From Massilia soli (GTDB lineage: Bacteria; Pseudomonadota; Gammaproteobacteria; Burkholderiales; Burkholderiaceae_D): a DNA stretch of 64,000 nt. This document shows, piece after piece, positions 1 to 8,634 of this stretch. Below the pieces are notes generated by a model. The model worked only from the letters and a program-made list of their open reading frames with translations. It searched no databases and was not told the DNA's origin. A program made the position numbers and the translations under genes. The stretch lies in the NCBI RefSeq assembly GCF_016809835.1, contig NZ_JAFBIL020000008.1, positions 269,694-333,693 on the forward strand. The letters are read 5' to 3'. The first letter of the stretch is position 1; every line of letters starts with the position of its first letter.

Positions 1-275
1 GCGTTGCGCAGGTCGGACAATTCGCCGTTATACAGCTCGCGTTCGAGTTCCAGGCCGATCAGCAGGAAGAAGATCGCCATCAGCGCGTCGTTGATCCAGT
101 GCTCGATACTCAGGCCGGCCACTTTCAGCTGCCAGAACCCGAGATAGCCCTCGGCCACCGGCGAATTGGCGAGCGCCATCGAGACCAGCGTGCACGCGAT
201 GAGCACGATGCCGCCGGCTTTACTGGACTGGATGAATTTTTTGAAGGAGAGTGAGAGCTGTTTTTCAATACGCAT
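1..275 (-). CDS. nhaA: Na+/H+ antiporter NhaA, N-terminal part (runs off the window)
   Basis: Partial gene: reading leftward from an ATG at 273-275 gives 91 codons before the window edge, so the C-terminal three quarters are missing. The protein starts MRIEKQLSLSFKKFIQ, has a hydrophobic first helix (GGIVLIACTLVSMALA) and then the very conserved NhaA segment IFFLLIGLELERELYNGEL. NhaA is an inner-membrane antiporter that exports Na+ in exchange for protons. The upstream gene on the same strand (an amidohydrolase) is 170 bases away across strong hairpins, so nhaA is probably transcribed on its own. The family call rests on the conserved LELERE segment and is secure; completeness cannot be judged. 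Confidence 0.9.
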   Translation of the reverse strand, partial: MRIEKQLSLSFKKFIQSSKAGGIVLIACTLVSMALANSPVAEGYLGFWQLKVAGLSIEHWINDALMAIFFLLIGLELERELYNGELSDLRN

Positions 276-326
276 GGGTGATGGACGCAAAGGTACCGCG
301 TGGCGGCCCGACCATCGCGCATCCTG

Positions 327-345
327 TCATGCCGTTACGGCATGA
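327..345. repeat. 19-bp palindrome upstream of nhaA
   Basis: TCATGCCGT-T-ACGGCATGA is a perfect inverted repeat with 9-bp arms and a one-base centre, about 50 bases upstream of the nhaA start. It has no T-run, so it looks more like an operator or a short cruciform than a terminator. No function is known. Confidence 0.4.
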
Positions 346-377
346 TCACCCTTGCATAGATTATAACGGGAAAGAGT

Positions 378-410
378 CACGCATGACGGCGCACTGCGCC
401 GTCATGCGTG
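378..410 (-). terminator. Strong hairpin downstream of the amidohydrolase gene
   Basis: Bases 378-393 pair perfectly with 395-410 (16-bp arms around a single C; in RNA about a 14-bp stem with a 5-base loop). It lies 38 bases beyond the stop of the minus-strand amidohydrolase gene. On that strand it is followed by a short pyrimidine run (CTCTTTCCC). The stem is very strong but the T-run is imperfect, so factor-independent termination is likely but not certain. Confidence 0.55.
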
Positions 411-447
411 CCGCGATGCCGGCCGACGGCGTGCCGGCCGAACGCGG

Positions 448-2211
448 CTACTTGTTCTGGTAGCCGCCGTAGGCGCCGACCGGACTCCAGGCTGGCGACA
501 CCGGCGGCAGCTGCGGCGCCAGCGACTGGTAAGGACCGGCGCCGTACACCACCTGGCCGTTGACGATGGTGAGGACGCTGTCGAGCTTCTTGATGTCTTC
601 CGCGGGGATCGAGAAGTAATCTGCCGGCAGCACCACCAGGTCGGCGTACTGGCCGGTGCGGATCGTGCCCTTCAGCTGCTCCTCGCCGCTCATCCATGCG
701 CTGCCGGTCGTCATCAGGCGCAGCGCCTCGAAGCGGCTCAGCACGTCGCGGTCCTGCCACATCCTCATGCCGCCGGCGGTCTTGCCGGTCACCGCCCAGT
801 ACAGGGCCGGCCACGGCGCATAGCTGCTGACGCGGGTGCCGTCGGTGCCGAGGCCCACCGGCACGCCGAGCTCGAGCATCTTGCGGATCGGCGGCATCTG
901 GCGTGCCTGGGCGCCGTAGCGTTCCCAGTACGACTCGCCCTGGAAGAACATGCGGTTTTGCACCGCCACCCCGCCGCCGAGCTTCTTGATGCGCTTGAGC
1001 TGGTCGTCGGTGATGGTTTCCGCATGGTCGACAATCCAGCGCAATCCATTGAACGGCGTCTTCTGGTTGACGCGCTCGATCACGGCCAGGTCGCGCTCGA
1101 TGCTTTCGGCATAGGTCGCATGCAGGCGGAACGGCCAGCGGTTCTTGACCAGCAGGCTGATCACAGGCTCCAGTTCGCTTTCCATATGCCCGGGCAGGTC
1201 GGGACGCGGCTCGAGGAAGTTTTCGAAGTCGCCGGCGCTCGCCACCAGGTTTTCGCCCGCGCCTTCGGCACTGAAGCCGTTCGGATACAGCATGTGGTCA
1301 TTCTTGTTCGGCCTGGTCTGGTCCATCCAGCGCTGGAAGTCGGCCAGCTCGGTGCCCGGCTTTTGCGCAAACAGGAAGTACGAGGTGCGGACCGTGACCT
1401 TGCCCTGGCGCGCCAGTTCGATGCTGACGCTGTAGTCGTCCGGATAAGCCTGCCCTCCGCCGCCGGCGTCGATCGCGCTGGTCACGCCGAGGCGGTTGAG
1501 TTCATGGTAGAAGTGGATCGACGAATTGACCTGGTCCGCGCGGCCAAGCTTGTTGGTCTTGCCAAGCGTGGAATACAGCACCATCGCATTTGGCTTGGCC
1601 ACCAGCAGGCCGGTCGGCTCGCCCTTGGCGTCCAGTTCGATGACGCCGTCCTTGTACTTGGTGTCCTTGTTGTAGCCGAGCGTCTCGACGCCCTTCTTGT
1701 TCAGGAAGCCGAGGCCGTACAGGTACAGGATGAACACCGGCTTGTCCGGCACGGCGGCGTTGATCTCGGCGAGGGTCGGCATGCGCTTTTCGTCGAACTG
1801 GTGCGCGCTCCAGCCGCCCACCACCTTCACCCATTGGCCGTCGGGCGTGCGCGCGGCCTGCTCCTTGAGCATCTCCAGCGCCCGCTTGAGCGACGTCACG
1901 CCGTCCCAGCGCAGCTCCATGTTGTAGTTCAGTCCGGCGCGGATCACGTGGGTGTGCGAATCGTTCAGGCCTGGAATGACTGTGCGGCCCTGGGCGTCGA
2001 TCACCTTGGTATCGGCGCGCTTGAGCTTGAGCACGGCCGCATTGCTGCCAGCGGCGGCGATCTTGCCGTCCTTGATCGCGACCGCCTGGACAAATTCGCC
2101 CTGTTTCACCATCGTGGCGATCTTGCCGTTCGTCAGGATCAAATCCGCTTGCGCCTGGGCCATGCCGGCCGCTGCCAGGCCCGCCAAAAAGAGGTACGAA
2201 GATGGTTTCAT
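448..2211 (-). CDS. Exported amidohydrolase, YtcJ-like (amidohydrolase family 3)
   Basis: 587 residues from an ATG at 2211 preceded by AGGA seven bases upstream; a longer reading adds only seven poorly supported residues. The start MKPSSYLFLAGLAAAGMAQAQA is a signal peptide, so the enzyme should act in the periplasm or outside. Next comes the family hallmark ADLILTNGKIATM, the metal-site segment GLNDSHTHVIRAG, and later WIVDHAE and GLGTDGTRVS. YtcJ-type enzymes are zinc hydrolases of amide or related bonds, with substrates largely unknown. A convergent hairpin follows the gene. YceI lies 45 bases upstream on the same strand and could be co-transcribed. The exact substrate cannot be told from sequence. 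Confidence 0.85.
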   Translation of the reverse strand: MKPSSYLFLAGLAAAGMAQAQADLILTNGKIATMVKQGEFVQAVAIKDGKIAAAGSNAAVLKLKRADTKVIDAQGRTVIPGLNDSHTHVIRAGLNYNMELRWDGVTSLKRALEMLKEQAARTPDGQWVKVVGGWSAHQFDEKRMPTLAEINAAVPDKPVFILYLYGLGFLNKKGVETLGYNKDTKYKDGVIELDAKGEPTGLLVAKPNAMVLYSTLGKTNKLGRADQVNSSIHFYHELNRLGVTSAIDAGGGGQAYPDDYSVSIELARQGKVTVRTSYFLFAQKPGTELADFQRWMDQTRPNKNDHMLYPNGFSAEGAGENLVASAGDFENFLEPRPDLPGHMESELEPVISLLVKNRWPFRLHATYAESIERDLAVIERVNQKTPFNGLRWIVDHAETITDDQLKRIKKLGGGVAVQNRMFFQGESYWERYGAQARQMPPIRKMLELGVPVGLGTDGTRVSSYAPWPALYWAVTGKTAGGMRMWQDRDVLSRFEALRLMTTGSAWMSGEEQLKGTIRTGQYADLVVLPADYFSIPAEDIKKLDSVLTIVNGQVVYGAGPYQSLAPQLPPVSPAWSPVGAYGGYQNK

Positions 2212-2256
2212 TTTTATATCCTGACGCCGCACTGCGGCACGATGGTTGACCGAGGA

Positions 2257-2823
2257 TTATTGTTTGACTGCTTCGACCGCGATGGTCAAGGTGACTTCGT
2301 CGCCGACATACGGTGCGTGCTTGCCAGCGTTGAACTCGCTGCGCTTGATCTTGGCGACCGCATTCGCGCCACAGGCATCCTTCTTCAGCAGCGGGTGCGG
2401 CATGCAGTGGAACGAGGTGACTTCCAGGCGCACCGGCTTGCTGACGCCCTTGATGGTCAGGTCGCCGTCGACCGATCCCGGCTTGTCGCCCGCGAAATTC
2501 AGCTTAGTCGATTTAAATGTAATCGTCGGGAATTTCTTGGTGTCGAGGAAGTCTTCGCCCTGGATGTGCTCGTTAAACAGCGGGAAGCCGGTGTTCACAC
2601 TGGTGGTGTCGATGGTGACATTGACCGAACCGGTCCTGGCGGCGCGGTCGAGGACGATGGTGCCGCTGGTCTTGTCGAAGCGGCTGACCTGGGTCGAATA
2701 GCCGAAGTGGCTGTATTCGAAACGCGGGAAGGTATGGGAACCGTCGATGGCGTAGGTCTCGGGCGCTGCCAGCGCGCCCAGCGAGACCGTGGCCGCGAGG
2801 AAGAAGAGTGCAATTTTTTTCAT
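2257..2823 (-). CDS. yceI: YceI family periplasmic lipid-binding-like protein
   Basis: 188 residues starting MKKIALFFLAATVSLGALA, a clear signal peptide; the start at 2823 has AAAGGA upstream. The mature part begins APETYAIDGSHTFPRFEYSHFGYS and contains DKTSGTIVLD, DTTSVNTGFPLFNEHI and SFHCMPHPLLKKDACGANAVAKIKRS, the usual YceI lipocalin-like order. YceI proteins are thought to bind isoprenoid or other lipids in the periplasm and are often linked to base or stress responses. Two cysteines in the CMPH...DAC segment could form a disulfide. Same strand as its neighbours, but with separate ribosome binding sites. Confidence 0.9.
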   Translation of the reverse strand: MKKIALFFLAATVSLGALAAPETYAIDGSHTFPRFEYSHFGYSTQVSRFDKTSGTIVLDRAARTGSVNVTIDTTSVNTGFPLFNEHIQGEDFLDTKKFPTITFKSTKLNFAGDKPGSVDGDLTIKGVSKPVRLEVTSFHCMPHPLLKKDACGANAVAKIKRSEFNAGKHAPYVGDEVTLTIAVEAVKQ

Positions 2824-2989
2824 GATGCTGTCCTTTAAAGTGGGCGAATCCGGCTTGGGATGCACGGCTTCTTGTAGGCGAGGAATGCAGTATGCCGGGT
2901 CCGCCCAACTTTAAAAAACGGAAAATTTGCAGCTCTATCGTCGAAATTATCGAACGATACTGTCCAGGCGAACCTGGCGGATCGCGGCC

Positions 2990-3766
2990 TTAGTTTGCGC
3001 CAGCGGCCGCTTCGATCAAGCTGGCCACGGCGGCCGGGTTCGAGGTCATCACCACGTGCGAAGCGCCTGCCACCGTCACGGTTTTGCGCGACTTGGCGCG
3101 TTCGGCCATGAAGCCAAGCGCCGCGGCCGGGATGTTCTTGTCGCCGGTGCCGTAGATAAAGTAAGACGGCAGCGTCTTCCATGCCGGCGCAGCGGACGCT
3201 TCCGTCAGCGCCGCCTCGGCAATCGGACGCTGGGCAACGGCCATCAGCGCGGCCTCGGCTTTCGGCAAGTCCGCGGCGAACTGTTTGTGGAATTTGTCTT
3301 GCTGGATGTAGAAGTCCTTGCCGCCTTCGGCCAGCACGACCGGGGTGGCCAGCGCCTGGCCCAGGGTGCCGCCAGGGAAGCGTCCGGACAGTTCGAGCGC
3401 GGTTTCCCCTTGTTCCGGTGCGAACGCGGCGACATAGACCAGGCTCTTGACGTTGGCGTTGCCATTGGCCGCGGCGCTGATCACCGAGCCGCCGTAGGAG
3501 TGGCCGACCAGGACCACCGGACCGTCGATGCTCTTGACGATGTTCGACACCACCTGCGCGTCGCCTTTGACGCTACGCAGCGGATTGGCGGCGCCGATGA
3601 CGGTGTAGCCGTCCTTGCGCAGTTTGGCGGCCACGCCGTTCCAGCTGGTGGCGTCGGCGAAGGCGCCATGCACCAGGATGACGGTTGGCTTGACGGCCGG
3701 GGCGGCCGCGGCGGCGGAGGCGGCGGCGATCATCAGGGCGGCGGCGGCGGTTTTGAGCTTGTTCAT
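2990..3766 (-). CDS. Secreted alpha/beta hydrolase
   Basis: 258 residues from an ATG at 3766 with AAGGA upstream; an upstream ATG at 3808 lacks a good site. The N terminus MNKLKTAAAALMIAAASAAAAA is a signal peptide. The fold is plain: TVILVHGAFADATSW (oxyanion strand), LVGHSYGG (nucleophile elbow, catalytic Ser), FIYGTGDKNIP (acid) and ASHVV (catalytic His). Close relatives are annotated as alpha/beta hydrolases of the salicylate-esterase-like (PF12697) type. It sits 42 bases downstream of the AhpD-like gene, opposite a divergent AraC regulator that may control both. Substrate unknown. Confidence 0.87.
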   Translation of the reverse strand: MNKLKTAAAALMIAAASAAAAAPAVKPTVILVHGAFADATSWNGVAAKLRKDGYTVIGAANPLRSVKGDAQVVSNIVKSIDGPVVLVGHSYGGSVISAAANGNANVKSLVYVAAFAPEQGETALELSGRFPGGTLGQALATPVVLAEGGKDFYIQQDKFHKQFAADLPKAEAALMAVAQRPIAEAALTEASAAPAWKTLPSYFIYGTGDKNIPAAALGFMAERAKSRKTVTVAGASHVVMTSNPAAVASLIEAAAGAN

Positions 3767-3808
3767 GGTGGTTCCTTTTAAGTGTTTTTTAGTGGACAAG
3801 GGCGACAA

Positions 3809-4345
3809 TCAGTCTGCCTTCGGGAAATCAAGCACCGTGTCGTTGACGCGGTTGAAATAATTGGTGAAGAGAATCGCGGAGATGGCCAGCAACGACTCGA
3901 CGATCTGCGTGTCGGTGTAGCCGGCAGCCTTGACCGCATCGACCGTTTCCACCGGCACCGTTCCCTTGGTGCCGTGCACGGTGCGGGCGAACAGCGCCAG
4001 GGCGTCGAGGCGGTCGTCGCCCGATGCGCTGCCGTGGCGCGCGGCCAGGATCTGCTCTTTTTTCAGGCCGGCGCTCTTGCCGATCATGGTGTGGGCGGCC
4101 AGGCAATAGTCGCAACCGGTGTCTTGGCTCAAGGCCAGCTTGATGGTTTCGACTTCCTTTTTGCTCAGCGAACCCTTTGCAAGGGTGGCGTCCATCGCCA
4201 GCAGCGTGCTGAGCACGTTCGGGCTGTTGGTGCCGATGCCGGCGTAGGCGTTCGGCACCACGCCGATGGCGGCCTGGATGCTGGCGAAGATGTCGGCGGC
4301 TGGGCCGGTGGCTTGGGAGACAGGTTGCGAGTTCAGGCGGGTCAT
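3809..4345 (-). CDS. AhpD-like / carboxymuconolactone decarboxylase family protein
   Basis: 178 residues, no signal peptide, so cytoplasmic. The diagnostic segment DTGCDYCLAAHTMIGKSAGL carries the CxxC...H signature of AhpD-type alkylhydroperoxidases, in which the two cysteines reduce peroxides. The C-terminal half (GYTDTQIVESLLAISAILFTNYFNRVNDT) is the matching helical part. It is divergent from the AraC-family gene starting at 4476, with a 130-base shared promoter region, and is followed by the secreted alpha/beta hydrolase. Regulation by that AraC protein is inferred from this arrangement. Confidence 0.9.
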   Translation of the reverse strand: MTRLNSQPVSQATGPAADIFASIQAAIGVVPNAYAGIGTNSPNVLSTLLAMDATLAKGSLSKKEVETIKLALSQDTGCDYCLAAHTMIGKSAGLKKEQILAARHGSASGDDRLDALALFARTVHGTKGTVPVETVDAVKAAGYTDTQIVESLLAISAILFTNYFNRVNDTVLDFPKAD

Positions 4346-4475
4346 ACGATGTCCTTTATAGTCGGTTGAGGCCGGAACGTTTCCGGATGACTAGACTATA
4401 GATGGACCAAAAAGCGTATTGGTGACACAATGGCTCAGAAATTTGCTCCACAGTCTCAACCAAGGAAAAAGCACC

Positions 4476-5432
4476 ATGGACCTGCTGAGCCGCCTGCTCC
4501 ACCTCTATCCGGTCGACGTCGACCTTGAGCTCGCCTGCAAGCTGGGCGCGCCGTGGTCGCTGGAGAATGCGCAGGCCGGGGCCGGCACGGCGCCCTACCA
4601 CATCATCACCTCCGGCAACGTTTGGCTGCATACCCCCAATGTGCGCGCGGCCTTGCTGGAGGAAGGCGATATCGTGGTGCTGCCCTCGGGCATGGCCCAC
4701 ACCCTGTTCGCCGACGGCGACAGCAGCGGCACCAGTATCGAGGTGACCTACAGCGACGCCTTGCCGGTGGTCGCCAACGGCGGCCATGGCGTGCAGAACG
4801 AGATGCTATGCGGGCACTTCAGTTTCGAACCCGATGTCGCGGGCACCCTGATGTCGTCCCTGCCGGAAGTGCTGCACGTACGCCACGCCCATCGCAGCGA
4901 CCTGGACGAGATGGCCCTGCTGATCCAGCTGCTGCGCAAGGAAGCCCAGGCGACCCGGCTCGGCTCGTCCGTCATCGTGCGCCAGCTGGCCTCGGTGCTG
5001 TTCGCCCTGATCCTGCGCGCCTGGACCGAGCAAGCCCCGGCCCAGTCCGGCATGCTCAGCCTGCTCGCGGACCCGCGCTTGCGGCGCGGCTTGCAGGCGA
5101 TGCTTGACGATCCGGCGCGCCAGTGGTCGGTCGACGAGCTGGCCGAAGCGTGCCACATGTCGCGCGCCAGCTTCGCGCGCCACTTCGGCAAGGCCGCCGG
5201 GATGACGCCGGGCGACATGCTGATGCGGATCCGCATGGCGCGCGCGGCCCAGTTGCTGCGCGGCGATGGACGCAACGTGGCAATCATCGCCAATGCGGTG
5301 GGCTACCAGTCCGAAGCGGCCTTTAACCGGGCCTTCAGCCGCTTCTACGGCAGCACACCCGGCATCTGGCGCAAGGCGGCGCCGGTCGAAAACACGTTTT
5401 CCTTGCTGGGGGGCAGCCCGGCAGCGCCCTAA
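4476..5432 (+). CDS. AraC family regulator with N-terminal cupin (cupin_6 type)
   Basis: 318 residues starting MDLLSRLLHLYPVDVDLELACKLGAPW; the ATG at 4476 follows AAGGAAAAAG, and upstream readings have no good site. Residues 1-180 match the AraC-binding-like cupin (YHIITSGNVWLHTP, GDIVVLPSGMAHTLF). Residues about 205-305 are the double helix-turn-helix of AraC/XylS proteins (WSVDELAEACHMSRASFARHFGKAAGMTPGDM, then NVAIIANAVGYQSEAAFNRAFSRFYGSTPG). Such cupin_6 regulators often flank AhpD-like or hydrolase genes, as here. It converges with the EAL gene with only two bases between stops. Confidence 0.92.
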   Translation: MDLLSRLLHLYPVDVDLELACKLGAPWSLENAQAGAGTAPYHIITSGNVWLHTPNVRAALLEEGDIVVLPSGMAHTLFADGDSSGTSIEVTYSDALPVVANGGHGVQNEMLCGHFSFEPDVAGTLMSSLPEVLHVRHAHRSDLDEMALLIQLLRKEAQATRLGSSVIVRQLASVLFALILRAWTEQAPAQSGMLSLLADPRLRRGLQAMLDDPARQWSVDELAEACHMSRASFARHFGKAAGMTPGDMLMRIRMARAAQLLRGDGRNVAIIANAVGYQSEAAFNRAFSRFYGSTPGIWRKAAPVENTFSLLGGSPAAP

Positions 5433-5434
5433 GC

Positions 5435-6661
5435 TCACATGACAGCGGCCGGCATCTCCAGGCCGCACACCCGTGCGGCCCCCTCCGGCGCCGGCTTGCC
5501 GCTGGCGTAGATCGTGGCCAGCCCATGGTCCTCCAGCGACAGCAGCGAGCCGAGCAGCTCGAGCGAGGTCTGCTGCAAAGAGCCCAGCATTGGCCGCACC
5601 TGCTCCAGATCCGCCCCCTGGCCCATGCGCTCGACCAGCTCGGCGCCGATCGCGTGCAGCCGCCGATGGGCGCGCTCCGACAGCGCGAAGGTCGGCGAAC
5701 CGGCCAGCGTCGCGCCCTCGTTGCGGTACCAGCGCCCGATCTGGCACTTGTCGCAATTCAGTGTTGGAAAGTCGGTGGCCGCGCGCTGCGGCGAGTCGGC
5801 CGGCTCGCCGGCGTGGCGCAGCGTGTAGGCCACCATCTTGCGGCGCCACTGGATATGGTCGACGATCGCCATCTGCACCAGCCCGACCGCCATCGACACC
5901 GGACACGGCGCGAAGCGCTCATGCGCGATCAGCGCCGCCAATGCCAGCGGCCGGCTGATCAGGTAGCCCTGCATCTTCATGCAGCCTGCTTCGACCAGGA
6001 AGTGGTACTGGGCCGCCGTCTCGACGCCTTCGGCCACCAGTCCAATATCGAGTTCATGCGCCATCCGGATCGCCGAACGCACGATGCCCGCATTCTTGTC
6101 CGAGTTGAGCATCCGCTGCACCAGCCCCTGGTCGAGCTTGATCGAGGTAAATGGCCATTTGCTCAGGGTGTCGACCGACGAATAGCCCAGGCCATAGTCG
6201 TCCATGACCAGCCCGAGACCGGCCTCGCGCAGGCGCCTGATGTTGGCCAGCACGCGCGGGCTGCACGACAGCGCATGGTGCTCGGTGATTTCGATTTCCA
6301 GCGAGGCGGGGGCGGTACCGGTGGCGGCCATGCCGGCGAAAATCTGCCCGCTCAGGGCGTCATCTTCGAAATCGGTGGCCACGGTGTTGAAGGACACAGG
6401 CGCAAACCGGGTCGGGCCAAGTACCGCCATGTCCTCGAACAGGCGCGCGACGATGTAGGCGCTCATCCGGGGCGACAGGCCGGCGCTGTGGGTTAGCGGA
6501 AGAAATGCGCCGGGTTCGATCACGCTGCCGTCAGGCGGACACCAGCGCACCAGCGCTTCCGAGCCGCACACTTCGCCATGGGCCATCGAAAACTTCGGCT
6601 GATAGTACAACTGGAACTGGCGGGCGCCGAGTCCGGCCTCGATATCTTGCGCGGTGATCAT
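5435..6661 (-). CDS. EAL-domain c-di-GMP phosphodiesterase fused to a C-terminal CZB zinc-sensing domain
   Basis: Residues 1-240 form an EAL domain with the catalytic set in place: SEALVRW, FNTVA (metal Asn), EIEITEH, MDDYGLGYSS, IKLD (Lys) and VAEGVET. Residues about 265-345 match the chemoreceptor zinc-binding (CZB) domain: VDHIQW, NCDKCQIGRWY and ERAHRRLHAIG give the His, Cys and His-x3-His ligands known from DgcZ. A last 50-residue helical tail follows. The expected role is zinc- or redox-tuned breakdown of c-di-GMP in the cytoplasm. Start chosen at 6661 (CAGGG upstream); an in-frame ATG at 6700 would add 13 residues. CZB is usually paired with GGDEF or chemoreceptors, so this pairing is unusual. 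Confidence 0.85.
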   Translation of the reverse strand: MITAQDIEAGLGARQFQLYYQPKFSMAHGEVCGSEALVRWCPPDGSVIEPGAFLPLTHSAGLSPRMSAYIVARLFEDMAVLGPTRFAPVSFNTVATDFEDDALSGQIFAGMAATGTAPASLEIEITEHHALSCSPRVLANIRRLREAGLGLVMDDYGLGYSSVDTLSKWPFTSIKLDQGLVQRMLNSDKNAGIVRSAIRMAHELDIGLVAEGVETAAQYHFLVEAGCMKMQGYLISRPLALAALIAHERFAPCPVSMAVGLVQMAIVDHIQWRRKMVAYTLRHAGEPADSPQRAATDFPTLNCDKCQIGRWYRNEGATLAGSPTFALSERAHRRLHAIGAELVERMGQGADLEQVRPMLGSLQQTSLELLGSLLSLEDHGLATIYASGKPAPEGAARVCGLEMPAAVM

Positions 6662-6727
6662 ATGGCACCCTGCCCGCTGCGACGAATGGACTTTCAGCAT
6701 AGTCCATCCGGTAAATTTTTCCAGCCG

Positions 6728-7525
6728 TCAGCCGGGTCTTTCGCCGTCCCTGTGCCCGCCCGGCGCGGGCGGCAGGTAGCGCTCGCTCCAGGCGGCGATC
6801 ACATTGGCGATGTAGAGCGCGTCGCTCTTCTGGCTCAGCAGGTGGTCGGCCGTGTCGAGGGAAACGAAGCTTTTCGGATGCTTGGCATGGGTGAAGATGT
6901 CGAGCGCGTTGCTGATATCGACGGTCTGGTCGCGCGGCGAATGCATCACCAGCAGCGCCTTGCGCATGCGCGCGACCGTTTCGCCGAGGCGATGCTGGGC
7001 GGCGTCGTGCAGGAACTGGCGCTGGATGCGGAAAGTGCGCCCGGCCAGCTTGACTTCGGCCTCGCCGTCGGCTTCGATCTGGGCCAGCTGATCGCGGAAC
7101 AGCCCGGCCACGTGCGAGGGATCGCTGGGGGCGGCCACCGTGACCACGGCGCGCGCTTCCGGCACCTGCTCGGCAGCGGCCAGCACCGCCGCCCCGCCCA
7201 GGCTGTGGCCGATCAGCACCGCCGGCGCATGGTGGTGCCGGCGCAGATAATCGGCCGCTGCCACGAGGTCGGCGACATTCGACGAGAAATTGGTGTTCGC
7301 GAATTCTCCGTCGCTGGCGCCCAGCCCGGTGAAGTCGAAGCGCAGCACGGCCACGCCGTGCTCGGTCAGCGCCTGGGAAATACGGGTCGCCGCGAACACG
7401 TCCTTGCCGCAGGTGAAGCAATGCGCGAACAGCGCGTAGGCGCGGATCGGGCCGGCGGGCGCGTCCAGGCGCGCGGCCAGCATGGTGCCGTGCGCGCCGG
7501 GGAATTCAATACGCTGCTGAGTCAT
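6728..7525 (-). CDS. Cytoplasmic alpha/beta hydrolase
   Basis: 265 residues from ATG 7525 with GGAGG nine bases upstream. It lacks a signal peptide. It shows [18 protein letters not shown] (strand 3 and loop), [29 protein letters not shown] (nucleophile Ser), [14 protein letters not shown] (acid) and [12 protein letters not shown] (His). This is the hydrolase half of a known two-domain family whose members often carry a C-terminal OsmC peroxidase domain. Here the protein stops after the hydrolase, so the OsmC part is absent. It lies between a LysR gene and the EAL gene on the same strand. Substrate unknown. Confidence 0.85.
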   Translation of the reverse strand: MTQQRIEFPGAHGTMLAARLDAPAGPIRAYALFAHCFTCGKDVFAATRISQALTEHGVAVLRFDFTGLGASDGEFANTNFSSNVADLVAAADYLRRHHHAPAVLIGHSLGGAAVLAAAEQVPEARAVVTVAAPSDPSHVAGLFRDQLAQIEADGEAEVKLAGRTFRIQRQFLHDAAQHRLGETVARMRKALLVMHSPRDQTVDISNALDIFTHAKHPKSFVSLDTADHLLSQKSDALYIANVIAAWSERYLPPAPGGHRDGERPG

Positions 7526-7601
7526 GTGATCCTCCAGATCAGGAAGCCGGAACAGCGCTACTGTACACCCAAGCCGGTGGCGCCCGTCGACGCCGCCACG
7601 C

Positions 7602-8486
7602 TCAGCCCTGCAGCTCCGGCTGGGCGCGCAGCCGCTCGACCACGCAATCGATAAACGCGCGCACTTTGAACGCGCCGTATTTGCCTTCCCGGTGCACGAC
7701 CTGCACCGGCCACGGCGCCTCTTCGAAATTCTCCAGCACCAGGACCAGGGCGCCGCGCGCCACTTCCTGGGCGACCTGGTAGGACAGCAATCGTGTGATC
7801 CCGAGTCCGCCCAGGGCCGCCTGCATCGCCGCGTCATTGCTGGTCACCACCAGGCGCGGCTTCATGCGCACGGTCAGCTGCTCCGCGCCGCTGCCGAAGT
7901 GCCATTCGACCCGCGGCGAGATCGCGCTCGACGAGACGATGGTGTGCTGCAGCAGGTCCGACGGATGCCCGGGCACCCCATGCGCCGCCAGGTAGGCAGG
8001 CGAAGCGCACAGCACGCGCCGGATCTGGCCGACCCGGAATGCGCGCAGCGACGAATCGGGAAGGTGGCCGATGCGCACCGCCACGTCGATGCCCTCTTCG
8101 ACGATATTGACCACCCGGTCCAGCAGGTGCGCGCTCACCTCGACCTGGGGATGGCGCTGCATGTACTCGACGATGCAAGGCATCAGGTACATGCGCCCGA
8201 ACAGCACCGACGCCGTCACCGACAGCTGCCCGCGCGGTTCGGCATTGACGCCGGACGCGGCTTCATTGGCCTCGGCGATGCTGGCGAGGATGGCGCGCGA
8301 ATCGTCGAAGTACTGGCGGCCGGCGTCGGTCAGGCGCACATTGCGCGTGGTCCGCTGCAGCAGCACGGTACCGAGCTGTTCCTCCAGCGCCACGATGGCG
8401 CGCGTGACCGCCGCCGGCGAGACATCGAGCTTGCGCGATGCCGCGGCAAACCCGCCCTCCTCGCTGACGGTGACGAAAACCTGCAT
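7602..8486 (-). CDS. LysR family transcriptional regulator
   Basis: At least 294 residues. The winged helix-turn-helix is at the very N terminus ([31 protein letters not shown]) and is followed by the co-inducer domain ([38 protein letters not shown]). LysR proteins normally have five to seven residues before this point. The in-frame codons upstream (ATC GAC CAG GTC CAT CTG) would supply them but contain no standard start codon, while an AGGAG lies just before the ATC. The true start may therefore be non-canonical. It is divergent from the flavin protein gene at 8635, its most likely target. Confidence 0.9.
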   Translation of the reverse strand: MQVFVTVSEEGGFAAASRKLDVSPAAVTRAIVALEEQLGTVLLQRTTRNVRLTDAGRQYFDDSRAILASIAEANEAASGVNAEPRGQLSVTASVLFGRMYLMPCIVEYMQRHPQVEVSAHLLDRVVNIVEEGIDVAVRIGHLPDSSLRAFRVGQIRRVLCASPAYLAAHGVPGHPSDLLQHTIVSSSAISPRVEWHFGSGAEQLTVRMKPRLVVTSNDAAMQAALGGLGITRLLSYQVAQEVARGALVLVLENFEEAPWPVQVVHREGKYGAFKVRAFIDCVVERLRAQPELQG

Positions 8487-8634
8487 CAGATGGACCTGGT
8501 CGATGAGCGTTACTCCTGGCGAAACAGTGAATGTCGGCGGGCGGGGATTCTATTTCCCCTCATTATTTCCCAAAATATCTCCATCGACAATCAAAACCGG
8601 GCAGCTTGCCCGGTTCGCTACCCAGGAGAACATC

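Noticed and set aside
958..2838. Long plus-strand open frame opposite the amidohydrolase and YceI genes
   Set aside because: Antisense shadow of two clear minus-strand genes; rich in Arg/His/Ala with no domain, and crosses the gap between them.
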